Of a DNA stretch of 64,000 bases, positions 25,974-34,374 are shown piece after piece. Below the pieces are notes generated by a model. It had not been told where the DNA came from and searched no databases. It was given only the letters and a program-made list of their open reading frames with translations. The stretch covers positions 62,001-126,000 of the forward strand of contig CAVSDF010000006.1 of the NCBI GenBank assembly GCA_963726715.1, read 5' to 3'. Source of the DNA: CAVSDF01 sp963726715. Lineage in GTDB: Bacteria; Bacteroidota; Rhodothermia; Rhodothermales; BA12. Positions within the stretch are counted from its first letter, which is position 1; every line of letters starts with the position of its first letter. The position numbers were made by a program, and so were the translations under genes.

Positions 25974-28040
25974 ATGCTCCGCTCCTTCGCCGCGGTCGGC
26001 CTCGCGCTCCTCGCGCCCGCCGTCCTCGCGCTCCCCGCCTCCGCCCAGACGGCGCTCCGCGCGGGCCAGGCCGCCTCCGGCGCCCTCGCCACCACCGACG
26101 CGGTCCTCCCCGACGGCACCCACTTCGACGTCTACACCTACCGCGCCGCCGCGGCCGGGCCGGTCACCGTGACGCTGCGCTCCGACGCCTTCGACGCCTA
26201 CCTCTACGCGGGCACGGGGATGGGCGACGCCTTCGAGGCCACCTGCACCGACGACGACGGCGACCCCGACGCGGGCCTCGGCTCGCGCTGCGTCGTCACG
26301 CTCACCGCCGGAGAGACGCTCGTCGTCCGCGCCTCGTCGCTCTCGGAGGCCACGGGCGACTACACGATCCTGCTCGAAGAGGGTGCGGGTGAGGTCGATG
26401 GGCCGAGCGTCGGCGACGGCGACATGGACGTCACCGAGGACCCGATCGACCTTCCGAACACCGACGCCACCGCGCTCGCCGTCGGCGCCACCGCGCGCGG
26501 CACGCTCGGCGGCGGCCCGGCCTTCACCACCGACACGACCTACGCCTACCGCCTCTACCGCGTGCGCGGGCGCGCCGGGCAGACGGTGACCGTCGACGTG
26601 CGCGCCGACTTCGACACCGTCCTCCGCCTCGGCACCCTCGACGGCGGCACCTTCGCCGTGACGACCTCGAACGACGACACCCAGGGCTCCAACCCGCAGA
26701 TCGTCCACGCCTTCGACGAGAGCGGCGACGCCTACCTGCTCGTCACCGGTTACCGCGGCCTCACCGGCAGTTTCGAGATCGAGGCCCGCGACGGGGACTT
26801 CGCCTACACGCCGCCCGACCCGAACGCCCCGGCGATGATCGACCTCGCGCGCATCCGCGGCGTGAACGCCGATTCGGAGACGGCGGGCGCGATCGCACTC
26901 GACGACGCGCAGGGCGACCTGCTCTTCGACCTCTACAGGTTTCGCGCGAGCCGCAGCGGCGAGGTCACGATTGCCGTTCGCGCCCCCGACTTCGACGCCT
27001 ACCTCGCCACCGGCCCGCTCGACGGCACGCGCTTCACGCCCGAGCAGACCGACGACGACAGCGGCGAGGGCTACAACCCTGTCCTCGTGCTGGATTTGCA
27101 GGCGGGGCAGGAGATCGGCATTCTCGTGCGCCCGCTCGCCGCGCAGGCCGCCGGAGAGAGCAGTGCGGTCGGCCCGTACACGCTGTACGTCCGCGAGGGC
27201 GACGCGCGCGACGCGTTTCCCGACACCGACAACCCCGAGCCGGTCTACGGCGTCGCGCTCGACTTCTCCGTTTCCCGTCCGCTCGCGGTCGGGCCTGCGG
27301 TTGCGGGGCGCATCTCCGCCTCCAGCCCGGTCGCCCCGCCGGACGCGTACAGCGAAGGTGACGGGGCGCGCTACGAACTCTACCGCCTCGCCCCCGGCCT
27401 GAGCGGCCCGCACACCGTCGTCGTCACCTCGACCGAGATGGACCCCATCGCCGAACTCGGGCGCCGCGTCGGCGACCTCTTCGTCTCCGACGCCTACGAC
27501 GACAACAGCGCCGCCGGGCGCAACGCCGCCTTCGTCGCCGACCTCGACGCCGACTCGGCGTACTTCGTCCGCGTGAGCAGCGCGGGCGACGGAACGGCCA
27601 CGGGCGCCTTCCAGGTGCAGGTGATGGCGGGCGATCAGGGCGCGCAGGTGATCGAGGCGCAGATGCCCGACCGCATCGCCGTCGCCACGGCGCTCCCCCT
27701 CCGCGTCGGCCAGACGCTCGACGGCGCCCTCACCGCCTCCGACGCGGTCGATCTGCCGTGGGACTCGGCGACCGACCTCTATGCGATCACCGCCGAGGCA
27801 GGCGAGACGCTCCGCATCGAGGTGACGAAAGTCGGCAGCACCGACGCCATCGACCCGTACGTCGAGATCGGCACCGTCGCGGGTGACGTCTTCACCCCCC
27901 TCGCCACCGACGACGACGGCGCGGGCGACCTCAACAGCCGCCTCGACTACCCCGTGCTCACCACCGGGCGCCTCGTCGTGCGCGTCTCGTCGGTCGGCGG
28001 CACCCTCGGCGGCTACCGCATCGCCCTGACCCGCCTCTGA
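25974..28040 (+). CDS. Secreted protein with five PPC-like beta-sandwich repeats
   Basis: Intact 688 residues. Signal peptide (MLRSFAAVGLALLAPAVLALPASAQ) followed by five domains of about 120 residues, each with a Tyr-led strand and an Asp-rich loop: YRAAAAGPVTVTLRSDAFDAYLYAG, YRVRGRAGQTVTVDVRADFDTVLRLG, YRFRASRSGEVTIAVRAPDFDAYLATG, YRLAPGLSGPHTVVV and YAITAEAGETLRIEV. These resemble bacterial pre-peptidase C-terminal (PPC) domains. Usually PPC domains flank a protease; here there is no catalytic domain and no type IX sorting tail, so it is probably a structural or adhesive periplasmic/surface protein. The many Asp/Thr residues (TDDDGDPDAG, NDDTQG) suggest calcium binding. Confidence 0.75.
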   Translation: MLRSFAAVGLALLAPAVLALPASAQTALRAGQAASGALATTDAVLPDGTHFDVYTYRAAAAGPVTVTLRSDAFDAYLYAGTGMGDAFEATCTDDDGDPDAGLGSRCVVTLTAGETLVVRASSLSEATGDYTILLEEGAGEVDGPSVGDGDMDVTEDPIDLPNTDATALAVGATARGTLGGGPAFTTDTTYAYRLYRVRGRAGQTVTVDVRADFDTVLRLGTLDGGTFAVTTSNDDTQGSNPQIVHAFDESGDAYLLVTGYRGLTGSFEIEARDGDFAYTPPDPNAPAMIDLARIRGVNADSETAGAIALDDAQGDLLFDLYRFRASRSGEVTIAVRAPDFDAYLATGPLDGTRFTPEQTDDDSGEGYNPVLVLDLQAGQEIGILVRPLAAQAAGESSAVGPYTLYVREGDARDAFPDTDNPEPVYGVALDFSVSRPLAVGPAVAGRISASSPVAPPDAYSEGDGARYELYRLAPGLSGPHTVVVTSTEMDPIAELGRRVGDLFVSDAYDDNSAAGRNAAFVADLDADSAYFVRVSSAGDGTATGAFQVQVMAGDQGAQVIEAQMPDRIAVATALPLRVGQTLDGALTASDAVDLPWDSATDLYAITAEAGETLRIEVTKVGSTDAIDPYVEIGTVAGDVFTPLATDDDGAGDLNSRLDYPVLTTGRLVVRVSSVGGTLGGYRIALTRL

Positions 28041-28061
28041 GGCCGCCTCCGCATCCTGCCT

Positions 28062-28095
28062 GCGCCCGCCCGGTCCTTCGTGATCGGGCGGGCGC
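28062..28095. terminator. Bidirectional terminator hairpin
   Basis: GCGCCCGCCCG (28062-28072) pairs perfectly with CGGGCGGGCGC (28085-28095). Lies between convergent ends at 28040 and 28103; GATTGGGTT follows. Confidence 0.7.
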
Positions 28096-28102
28096 GATTG
28101 GG

Positions 28103-28693
28103 TTACGCCGCCACGAAGTCGGCGAAATGGTGTTGCAGGGTGCGGTAGAGGCGGTGCAGCGGCAGGCCGACGACGTTGTAGTAGTCGCCCTCGATGCGGC
28201 GGACGAAGAGGGCGCCGCGGTCGTCCTGGATGCCGTACGCCCCGGCCTTGTCGAGCGGGCTGCCGGTGGCGACGTAGGCGTCGATCTCGCCGTCGGTCAT
28301 CTCGCCGAAGCACACCTCGGTGGCCTCGTGGGCGGCGATGCGGCGCTGCGTGGCGAGGTGGACGAGCGCGATGCCGGTGAAGACGCAGTGCCGCTGACCG
28401 GCGAGGCGCCGCAGCATCCGCCGCGCATCGTCGGCGTCGGCGGGTTTTCCGAGCACGTCGCCGTTGTGGACGACGACCGTGTCGGCGCCGAGCACGAGGC
28501 TCGACGGGCGCGCGTGGGCGATGGCGAGGGCCTTTTCGAGGGCCAGATGACGCACGAGCGAGGACGGCTCGGCGCCCGGCATCGGCGGCTCGGGGATGTT
28601 GGAGGGCGCGACGACGAGGTCGATGCCCAGGCGCGCGAGCAGATCGCGGCGGCGCGGCGAGGCCGACGCGAGGACGAGCGGAACGGTGAGCAC
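28103..28693 (-). CDS. maf: Maf-family nucleotide pyrophosphatase
   Basis: Hydrolyses non-canonical or UTP/dTTP-type nucleoside triphosphates to monophosphates, keeping modified bases out of nucleic acids. From the GTG at 28693 (VLTVPLVLASASPRRRDLLARLGIDLVV) the protein has 196 residues, the normal length. Motifs: SASPRRRDLL (nucleotide loop), LVLGADTVVVHNGDVLGKP (catalytic Asp and Lys), FGEMTDGEIDAYVATGSPLDKAGAYGIQ and IEGDYYNVVGLPL. The last two fit the YhdE branch (dTTPase/UTPase). Longer upstream starts are rejected because they read through low-complexity repeat sequence. The gene ends at the hairpin shared with the PPC-repeat gene. Confidence 0.93.
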   Translation of the reverse strand: MLTVPLVLASASPRRRDLLARLGIDLVVAPSNIPEPPMPGAEPSSLVRHLALEKALAIAHARPSSLVLGADTVVVHNGDVLGKPADADDARRMLRRLAGQRHCVFTGIALVHLATQRRIAAHEATEVCFGEMTDGEIDAYVATGSPLDKAGAYGIQDDRGALFVRRIEGDYYNVVGLPLHRLYRTLQHHFADFVAA

Positions 28694-28935
28694 GGGGAGG
28701 AGGAAGGCGGGTCGGCGCAAGTAACGCCACCGCTCGTCCGTATCGGCGCGGTGGGGGATGGTGAGTTGGTGAGGGGTGGGTGGCGCAGTCGCACCGGCCG
28801 TCCCTGCGTCCCATCGCCGCACCTGTCGTCCGCCGTCGGTCGTCCGCCGTCTGTCACGCCGCATCGTAGATTCCCCGGCGTCGCCTGCGTTCCGGGCGCG
28901 CCCCTTCGCCTCCTCCGCGCGCCCACCGCTTCTCG
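28694..28935. other. Divergent intergenic region with simple-sequence repeats
   Basis: Holds GTGAGTTGGTGAGGGGTGGGTGG (28761 onward) and CGCCGTCGGTCGTCCGCCGTCTGTC (28830-28854), simple repeats like those at 30731 and 43467. A TAGATTCC box at 28867-28874 may serve parA. Confidence 0.45.
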
Positions 28936-29925
28936 ATGATCACGATCGCGCTCTGCAACCACAAAGGCGGCACCGGCAAGACGACGACGGCCATTCACCT
29001 CGCCGCCGCCTTCGGCCTCTCCGGACGCCGGACGCTCGTCGTCGACCTCGACCCGCAGGGCTTCCTCAGCCGCGCCCTCGGCGCCGACGAACCGGCGGCC
29101 GAGGACTCGTCGCTCGCGCTCTTCGACCACACCCGCCCGCTCTCCGCGGTGCCCGTGCAGCCGATGAGCGGCTTCGACCTGCTGCCCTCGTCGATGCAGC
29201 TCACGCGCGCGATGCGGCGCCTCGACAAGCCGTCGGACGTGCTCTGGGCCAAGGACGCCGTCCGCACGCTCGACGCCTACGACATCGTCCTCTTCGACAC
29301 CGCCGCCGCCGTCACCGTCTACTCGCTCAACGCCCTCGTCGCCGCGCAGCACGTCGTGATCCCGGTGACGCCCGAGCAGCAGCCGGTCGTCGGGGCGGAG
29401 CAGACGTTCCAGACGGTGCGGCAGGTGCAGGCGAAGCTCAACCCAGACCTCGCCGACCCGCTGCTCCTCCTCACGCAGGTCGACGCGCGCCGCTCCGACC
29501 ACACGGCGTACCGGGCGATGCTCCTCGACGTCTACGGGCCGCTCATGATGACGGCGGCGATCCGCACGTCGGCCTCGCTCTCGCGCCGCGACGCCCCCGG
29601 CGGCACCGCCTTCGACAGCGATCCGGGCGGGCGTGGCGCCCGCGACTACGCGAACGCCGCCGACGAACTCCTCACGATCGCCCTCGCGGGCGGCCGCCAC
29701 ACGCAGGTCCGCGGACGCGACGCCGCCCTCCACGGCACGCTCGGCCCCGCCCGCCGCGCCACCGCCACCGCCACCGCGCCGAAGGAAATTCCGCCACCCG
29801 CCTTCGCGCCCCTCGCCGACGCAGCAGATGCAGGATCGAACGGTGGGCTGGCGGAGGTCACGGACAGCGTGATGTTCGGCGACTCGGCCGCATCGGCTGC
29901 GCGGGCGGAGGTGGCCGGTGTCTGA
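28936..29925 (+). CDS. ParA-family ATPase (orphan)
   Basis: Intact 329 residues. N-terminal deviant Walker A motif CNHKGGTGKTTTAIHLAAAF, Walker A' VVDLDPQGFLSRALG, and Walker B-like YDIVLFDTAAAV. These mark a Soj/ParA ATPase that would bind DNA or a polar target and dimerise on ATP. The C-terminal 90 residues are Ala/Pro-rich and probably disordered. No ParB gene or parS-like site is adjacent, so it may position some other cargo. The stop overlaps the GTG start of the acylase gene by 8 bp, a coupling with no obvious functional logic. Confidence 0.85.
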   Translation: MITIALCNHKGGTGKTTTAIHLAAAFGLSGRRTLVVDLDPQGFLSRALGADEPAAEDSSLALFDHTRPLSAVPVQPMSGFDLLPSSMQLTRAMRRLDKPSDVLWAKDAVRTLDAYDIVLFDTAAAVTVYSLNALVAAQHVVIPVTPEQQPVVGAEQTFQTVRQVQAKLNPDLADPLLLLTQVDARRSDHTAYRAMLLDVYGPLMMTAAIRTSASLSRRDAPGGTAFDSDPGGRGARDYANAADELLTIALAGGRHTQVRGRDAALHGTLGPARRATATATAPKEIPPPAFAPLADAADAGSNGGLAEVTDSVMFGDSAASAARAEVAGV

Positions 29926-32504
29926 GTTCGATCCGTCTCCCGTCGCCGCGCCGGTCGCTGCCCCTGCGGCCCTCTCGCCTCGCCGCCGCGCCGGCGCGCT
30001 CGTCGTCTCTGCCGGACTGCTCGTCGTTCTGCTCGCGGTGCTCGGCGGGGCGATCCCCGGCATGCCGCCGCTCGGCGCGCTCCTCGACCCCATCCACGGC
30101 GTCGCCGCCGATGCGCGGCGCGTGGGCGCGGCGCCTGCCGACCGGATCGAGATGGCAGGGCTGGACTCGGCGGTGACAGTCGTGACCGACGCGCGGGGCG
30201 TGCCGCACGTGTTCGCCGCGAGCGACCGCGACGCCGTCCGCACCCTCGGCTACCTCGTCGCGCGGGACCGACTCTTCCAGATGGACTTCATCGCGCGCGT
30301 GGGCGCCGGGCGCCTCGCCGAGATCCTCGGGCCTGCCGCCGCCGAAACCGACCGCTTCCTCCGCACGACCGGCATGGCCGCCGCCGCCGCGCGCAACGCT
30401 GCCCGCGCCGCCGCCGAAGGCGGCATCGAGCACGACCTGCTGCACGTGGTACGCCGACGGCGCCAACGCGTACATGGCGACGCTCGCCATCGAAGATTTG
30501 CCCATCGAGTACCGCCTCACCGGCACGCGTCCGGAGCCGTGGACGCCGGAGCGGACGATGCTCATCCTCGAATACATGGCCTACGACCTGTCGTTCAGCG
30601 GCAACGAACCGGCCTACACCGACCTCCGCCGCGACCTCGGCGCCGCCTACGACACGCTCTACCCGCGCGTGCAGCCCTATACCGTCCCGATCATCGGCGG
30701 CGATGGCACGCTCGGGGCAGGGGACGGCGGGGCGAGAGACGACGGACGACCGACGACGGACGGCGGGGCATCCACGACCCACAACCAACGACCCACGACC
30801 AACGAAACCGCGTCGGCGCGTATCGAGCGCGGGACGGCGGCGACGCGGCAACTGCTCGACGGGCAACTCGGGCTGCGCGGCGGGGCCGCCGAGGGCTTCG
30901 TCTTCGGAAAGGGGTCGAACAACTGGGCGGCGAGCGGCGCTCGGACGGCCAGCGGCGCGCCGCTCCTCGCCGGCGACATGCACCTCACCGTCTCGCTTCC
31001 GGCCATCTGGTACGAGGTGCACCTGTCGACGCCGACGATGAACGTCTACGGCGTCACCATCCCCGGCACGCCGCTCCCGGTCGCCGCGATGAACGACCGC
31101 GTCGCGTGGGTCTTCACCAACACCGGCAGCGACCAGCTCGACCACTACCGCCTGACCCTCGACGACGCCCGCCGCCGCTACCGCTTCGACGGCGCCTGGC
31201 GCGATCTGACGTCCGCACGTCCGCCCCGATCCGCGTCAACGGCGCCGACGCCATCGCCGACACGCTCGTCACCAGCCACATCGGCCCGGTGACGATCGGC
31301 GACGACGGCTCGGCGGTCGCGCTGCGGTGGACGGCGCACGGGCCGTCGCGGACGCTCCTCGCGCTCTGGAAGATGGCGCACGCGCAGGATTACGGCGACG
31401 TTCGAGACGGCCCTCCACGACTGGGACGTGCCGATGCAGAACATCCTCGTCGCCACGACGCAGGGCGACATCGCCATCCGCTCGACCGGGTTTCTGCCGA
31501 TCCGCGCGAGCGGCACGGGCGAGGGACTGCGCGACGGGTCGACGAGCCGCGAGGACTGGACGGGCCGCGTGCCGTTCGCCGAGCTTCCGCACAGCCTGCG
31601 CCCCGCCGATGCGTGGCTCGCCTCGACGAACCAGATGCCCGCGGGCGCCGGGTACCCGTACTGGCTCGGCCACGACTGGCAGGCGACCTACCGCGCCCGC
31701 CGCATCGCCGCCCTCCTGCGCGACTCGACGGGCCTGACGGTCGACTCCTTCCGCCGCTTCCAGGGCGACGTCTACGCCGGGCAGTGGGACGACCTGCGCC
31801 CGCTCCTCGACACCCTCCGCGGCCTGACGGCGAACGCCGCCGCCGTGCGCGACCGCCTGCGCGGCTGGGACGGCCAGACCGACACGACGCGCGCCGAGCC
31901 GTTCGCCGCGTGGCACCTCATCGGCAGCCTGCGCGCGCTGGCCTTCGACGAGCACGCCTTCGACCACCGCCCGAACCCGTCCGACGGCCAGCTCATGGGC
32001 CTTCTGCGCGACGCGCCGAACCTGTCCGTCTGGGACCGTCCTGCAACGCCCGCCCGCGAGCGCGCCGCCGACCTGCTGCGCCTGGCTCTGAGTGCGAGCG
32101 CCGACAGCCTCGCCGCCCTCGAACGCGCGACCGGGGCGCCGTGGACGACCGCGCGCTGGGGATCGCGCCACCGCATCCTCTTCCAGCACCTGACGCGCTC
32201 GGGCGCGCTCTCGGCCCTCGGGCGCGGGCCGTTCCCGTACGGCGGCTTCCGCGAGACGCTCAACCCCGGCGACCGCATGACGACGACCCACGCCGCCTCG
32301 TGGCGCGTCGTCGTCGACATGGCCGGTGGGCGCGTCGCCGGGCACGGCGTCTACCCCGGCGGGCAGAGCGGCGACCCGGCCTCGCCGCACTACGACGATT
32401 TCATCGCGCCGTACCTCGCGCAGCGCCTCTTCCCCCTCCCACGTCCGACTCGCCCCGACAGCCTCGCCGGTCACCGGACGACGTTCGCGCCGGCGCGGCG
32501 GTGA
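29918..32504 (+). CDS. Penicillin acylase family (Ntn-hydrolase) protein (three frameshifts)
   Basis: About 860 residues. An N-terminal membrane anchor (RAGALVVSAGLLVVLLAVLGGAI) and VTDARGVPHVFAASDRDAVRTLGYLVARDRLFQMDFIARVGAGRLAEILG define the A-chain. After a frame change near 30448: WYADGANAYM, then VFGKGSNNWAASG, whose Ser is the autocatalytic nucleophile at the B-chain start, then NTGSDQLDHYRL with the oxyanion Asn. Further changes near 31222 and 31401 lead to NILVATTQGDIAIRSTGFLPIR and GDRMTTTHAASWRVVVDM. Such enzymes cleave amides, including acyl-homoserine lactones or beta-lactam side chains. About 30 residues before the nucleophile (GGARDDGRPTTDGGASTTHNQ...) come from an inserted simple repeat at about 30730-30810. 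Confidence 0.85.
30730..30810. repeat. Simple-sequence insertion inside the acylase gene
   Basis: GACGACGGACGACCGACGACGG then CACGACCCACAACCAACGACCCACGACCAACG, related to intergenic repeats near 18231 and 28830. It keeps the reading frame and adds roughly 27 residues just ahead of the autocleavage site. Confidence 0.6.
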
Positions 32505-32555
32505 GGCCATGCGCCGACACGGCATCGCCTGAGAATGGCAACCTCCTTTCGCGTT

Positions 32556-32628
32556 CGTCATCCCCGCGAAGGCGGGGATCCAGTTCTCGGACGGCGGAGG
32601 CTGGGTCCCCGCCTTCGCGGGGACGACG
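32556..32628. mobile_element. MITE-like repeat, family B (copy 2)
   Basis: CGTCATCCCCGCGAAGGCGG ... CCGCCTTCGCGGGGACGACG with inner GGATCCAG/CTGGGTCC pairing; 73 bp. Confidence 0.75.
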
Positions 32629-32652
32629 CTGAGGTGGGATGGGGTTCGGTGG

Positions 32653-32678
32653 GGGGCGGGTCGGGGACCCGCCCCTAC
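32653..32678. repeat. Palindromic repeat GGGGCGGGTCGGGGACCCGCCCCTAC, family D (copy 2)
   Basis: Reverse-orientation relative of the copy at 8021; directly follows the family B element. Confidence 0.8.
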
Positions 32679-32757
32679 GTCGCACCGCGCCGTCCGGGCC
32701 ACCGCCAAACGGTGCCGGTTCGGCCGTACCGTTCTCCTTCGTTTTCACGTCGCCCCG

Positions 32758-34374
32758 ATGGCCGCTTCCGCCGATTCCTCGACCCCTGACGCGGCGCCGG
32801 AGGCGGCGCCTGGCGGGCTGTTTTCGTCGCGGTGGGGGCTGCTGCTGAGCGTGCTCGGCATCGCCGTCGGGACGGGCAACATCTGGCGCTTTCCGCGCAT
32901 CGTCGCGCAGAACGGCGGCGACGACGGCGCCGGGGCGTTCCTCGTCGCCTGGCTCGCGTTCCTGTTCGTCTGGAGCGTGCCGCTCATCATCGCCGAGTAC
33001 GCGATGGGCAAGGCGAGCCGGACCGGCGTCGTCGGGGCGTTCGGGCGGATCGCCGGGCGGCGCTTCGGGTGGATGGGCGGCTTCGTGGCCATCGTGGCGA
33101 CGTGCATCATGTTCTACTACTCGGTCGTGACCGGGTGGAGCCTCTACTACCTCGGGCAGACCGTCGCGCGTCCGCTCCCGGCGTCCATCGAAGCGGCGAC
33201 GGCGACGTGGGATGCGTTCCAGTCGAGTTCGTGGCCGCTTGCGATGCACGGCCTCGCGATGCTCGCCGGAGCGGCGGTGATTCTGCGGGGCGTCGGCGCC
33301 ATCGAGAAGCTCTCGCGTGTGCTCATCCCGACGCTCTTCGCCATCGTCGTCGTCTGCGCCATCCGCGCCGTCACGCTCCCCGGCGCGGGCGCGGGCCTCA
33401 CGTACCTGTTCACGCCCGACTGGTCGACGCTCGCCAACCCGCGCGTCTGGCTCGAAGCGCTCACGCAGAACGCGTGGGACACCGGCGCCGGATGGGGCCT
33501 CATCCTCACCTACGCCGCGTACATGCGGCAGAAAGACCCGGTCGTGGCGTCCGGACTCATGACCGGCATCGGCAACAACGTCGTCTCGATCCTCGCCGCG
33601 ACGATGATCTTCTCGACCGTCTTCGCCCTCCTCGGCGCCCGCGGGATGGGGCAGCCGGAGATCCTCGCCCTGATGCGCGAGAGCGGCCCGGCCTCGACCG
33701 GCCTGACGTTCATGTGGACGCCGCAGCTCTTCGGTCAGATGACCGGCGGCTCGGTGCTCGCCATCCTGTTCTTCGCCGGCCTCGCCTTCGCCGCCTTCAC
33801 GAGCCTCGTCTCGATGATCGAACTCGCCGCCCGCGTCCTCATCGACGGCGGAATGACGCGGCAGGCAGCGGTGGCGACCGTCGCGACGGTGGGCTTCGCG
33901 CTCGGCGCGCCGTCGGCGATGAGCCTGACGGTGCTCGGCAACCAGGACTTCGTCTGGGGCGTCGGGCTGATGATCTCGGGTGCCTTCATCGCCTTCGCCG
34001 TCGTGCGCCACGGCGTCCGGCGCTTCCGCGAGGCCTACGTCGAGACGCCGGGCGACGTGCGCGCCGGATCGGTGTGGACGGCCCTGATCGCCGTCGCCGT
34101 GCCGGTGCAGGCCGTCGTCCTGCTCGGCTGGTGGATGTGGCAGGCGACGACCGCGGGCTTCGTCGGCGAGACCGGCCACTGGTACGACCCGCTCAACCCG
34201 TACAGCCTGATGACGTGCCTCGTGCAGTGGGGCATCGCCCTCGCCGCGCTTCTCGCCCTCAACCGCTGGATGATGCGCCGCACGCTCGGCCCCGACCACC
34301 TCGCCGCCGCGGCGAGCGCCGCCCCCGCCACGTCCGTCACGCACGGCGATCCCTTCCCGCCGAACCTGCCATGA
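32758..34374 (+). CDS. Sodium-dependent transporter, neurotransmitter:sodium symporter (SNF) family
   Basis: Intact 538 residues. Symports an amino acid or related solute with sodium across the inner membrane. Helix 1 has the unwound sodium/substrate segment LGIAVGTGNIWRFPRIVAQNGGDDGAGAFLVAW, and helix 6-8 regions include NAWDTGAGWGLILTYAAYM, GNNVVSILAATMIFS and FAAFTSLVSMIELAARVLID (Na2-site Ser/Thr). About 12 membrane helices are seen, as in bacterial LeuT-like proteins. The GGDDGAGAF loop carries two Asp not seen in LeuT. It is joined to the downstream peptidase gene by an ATGA overlap, so the pair may cut peptides and import the released amino acid. Confidence 0.93.
   Translation: MAASADSSTPDAAPEAAPGGLFSSRWGLLLSVLGIAVGTGNIWRFPRIVAQNGGDDGAGAFLVAWLAFLFVWSVPLIIAEYAMGKASRTGVVGAFGRIAGRRFGWMGGFVAIVATCIMFYYSVVTGWSLYYLGQTVARPLPASIEAATATWDAFQSSSWPLAMHGLAMLAGAAVILRGVGAIEKLSRVLIPTLFAIVVVCAIRAVTLPGAGAGLTYLFTPDWSTLANPRVWLEALTQNAWDTGAGWGLILTYAAYMRQKDPVVASGLMTGIGNNVVSILAATMIFSTVFALLGARGMGQPEILALMRESGPASTGLTFMWTPQLFGQMTGGSVLAILFFAGLAFAAFTSLVSMIELAARVLIDGGMTRQAAVATVATVGFALGAPSAMSLTVLGNQDFVWGVGLMISGAFIAFAVVRHGVRRFREAYVETPGDVRAGSVWTALIAVAVPVQAVVLLGWWMWQATTAGFVGETGHWYDPLNPYSLMTCLVQWGIALAALLALNRWMMRRTLGPDHLAAAASAAPATSVTHGDPFPPNLP

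Noticed and set aside
28936..29925. Chromosome origin/partition locus
   Set aside because: Only one ParA-like gene; no ParB, no dnaA or gidA/B, and no cluster of parS-like 16-bp palindromes.
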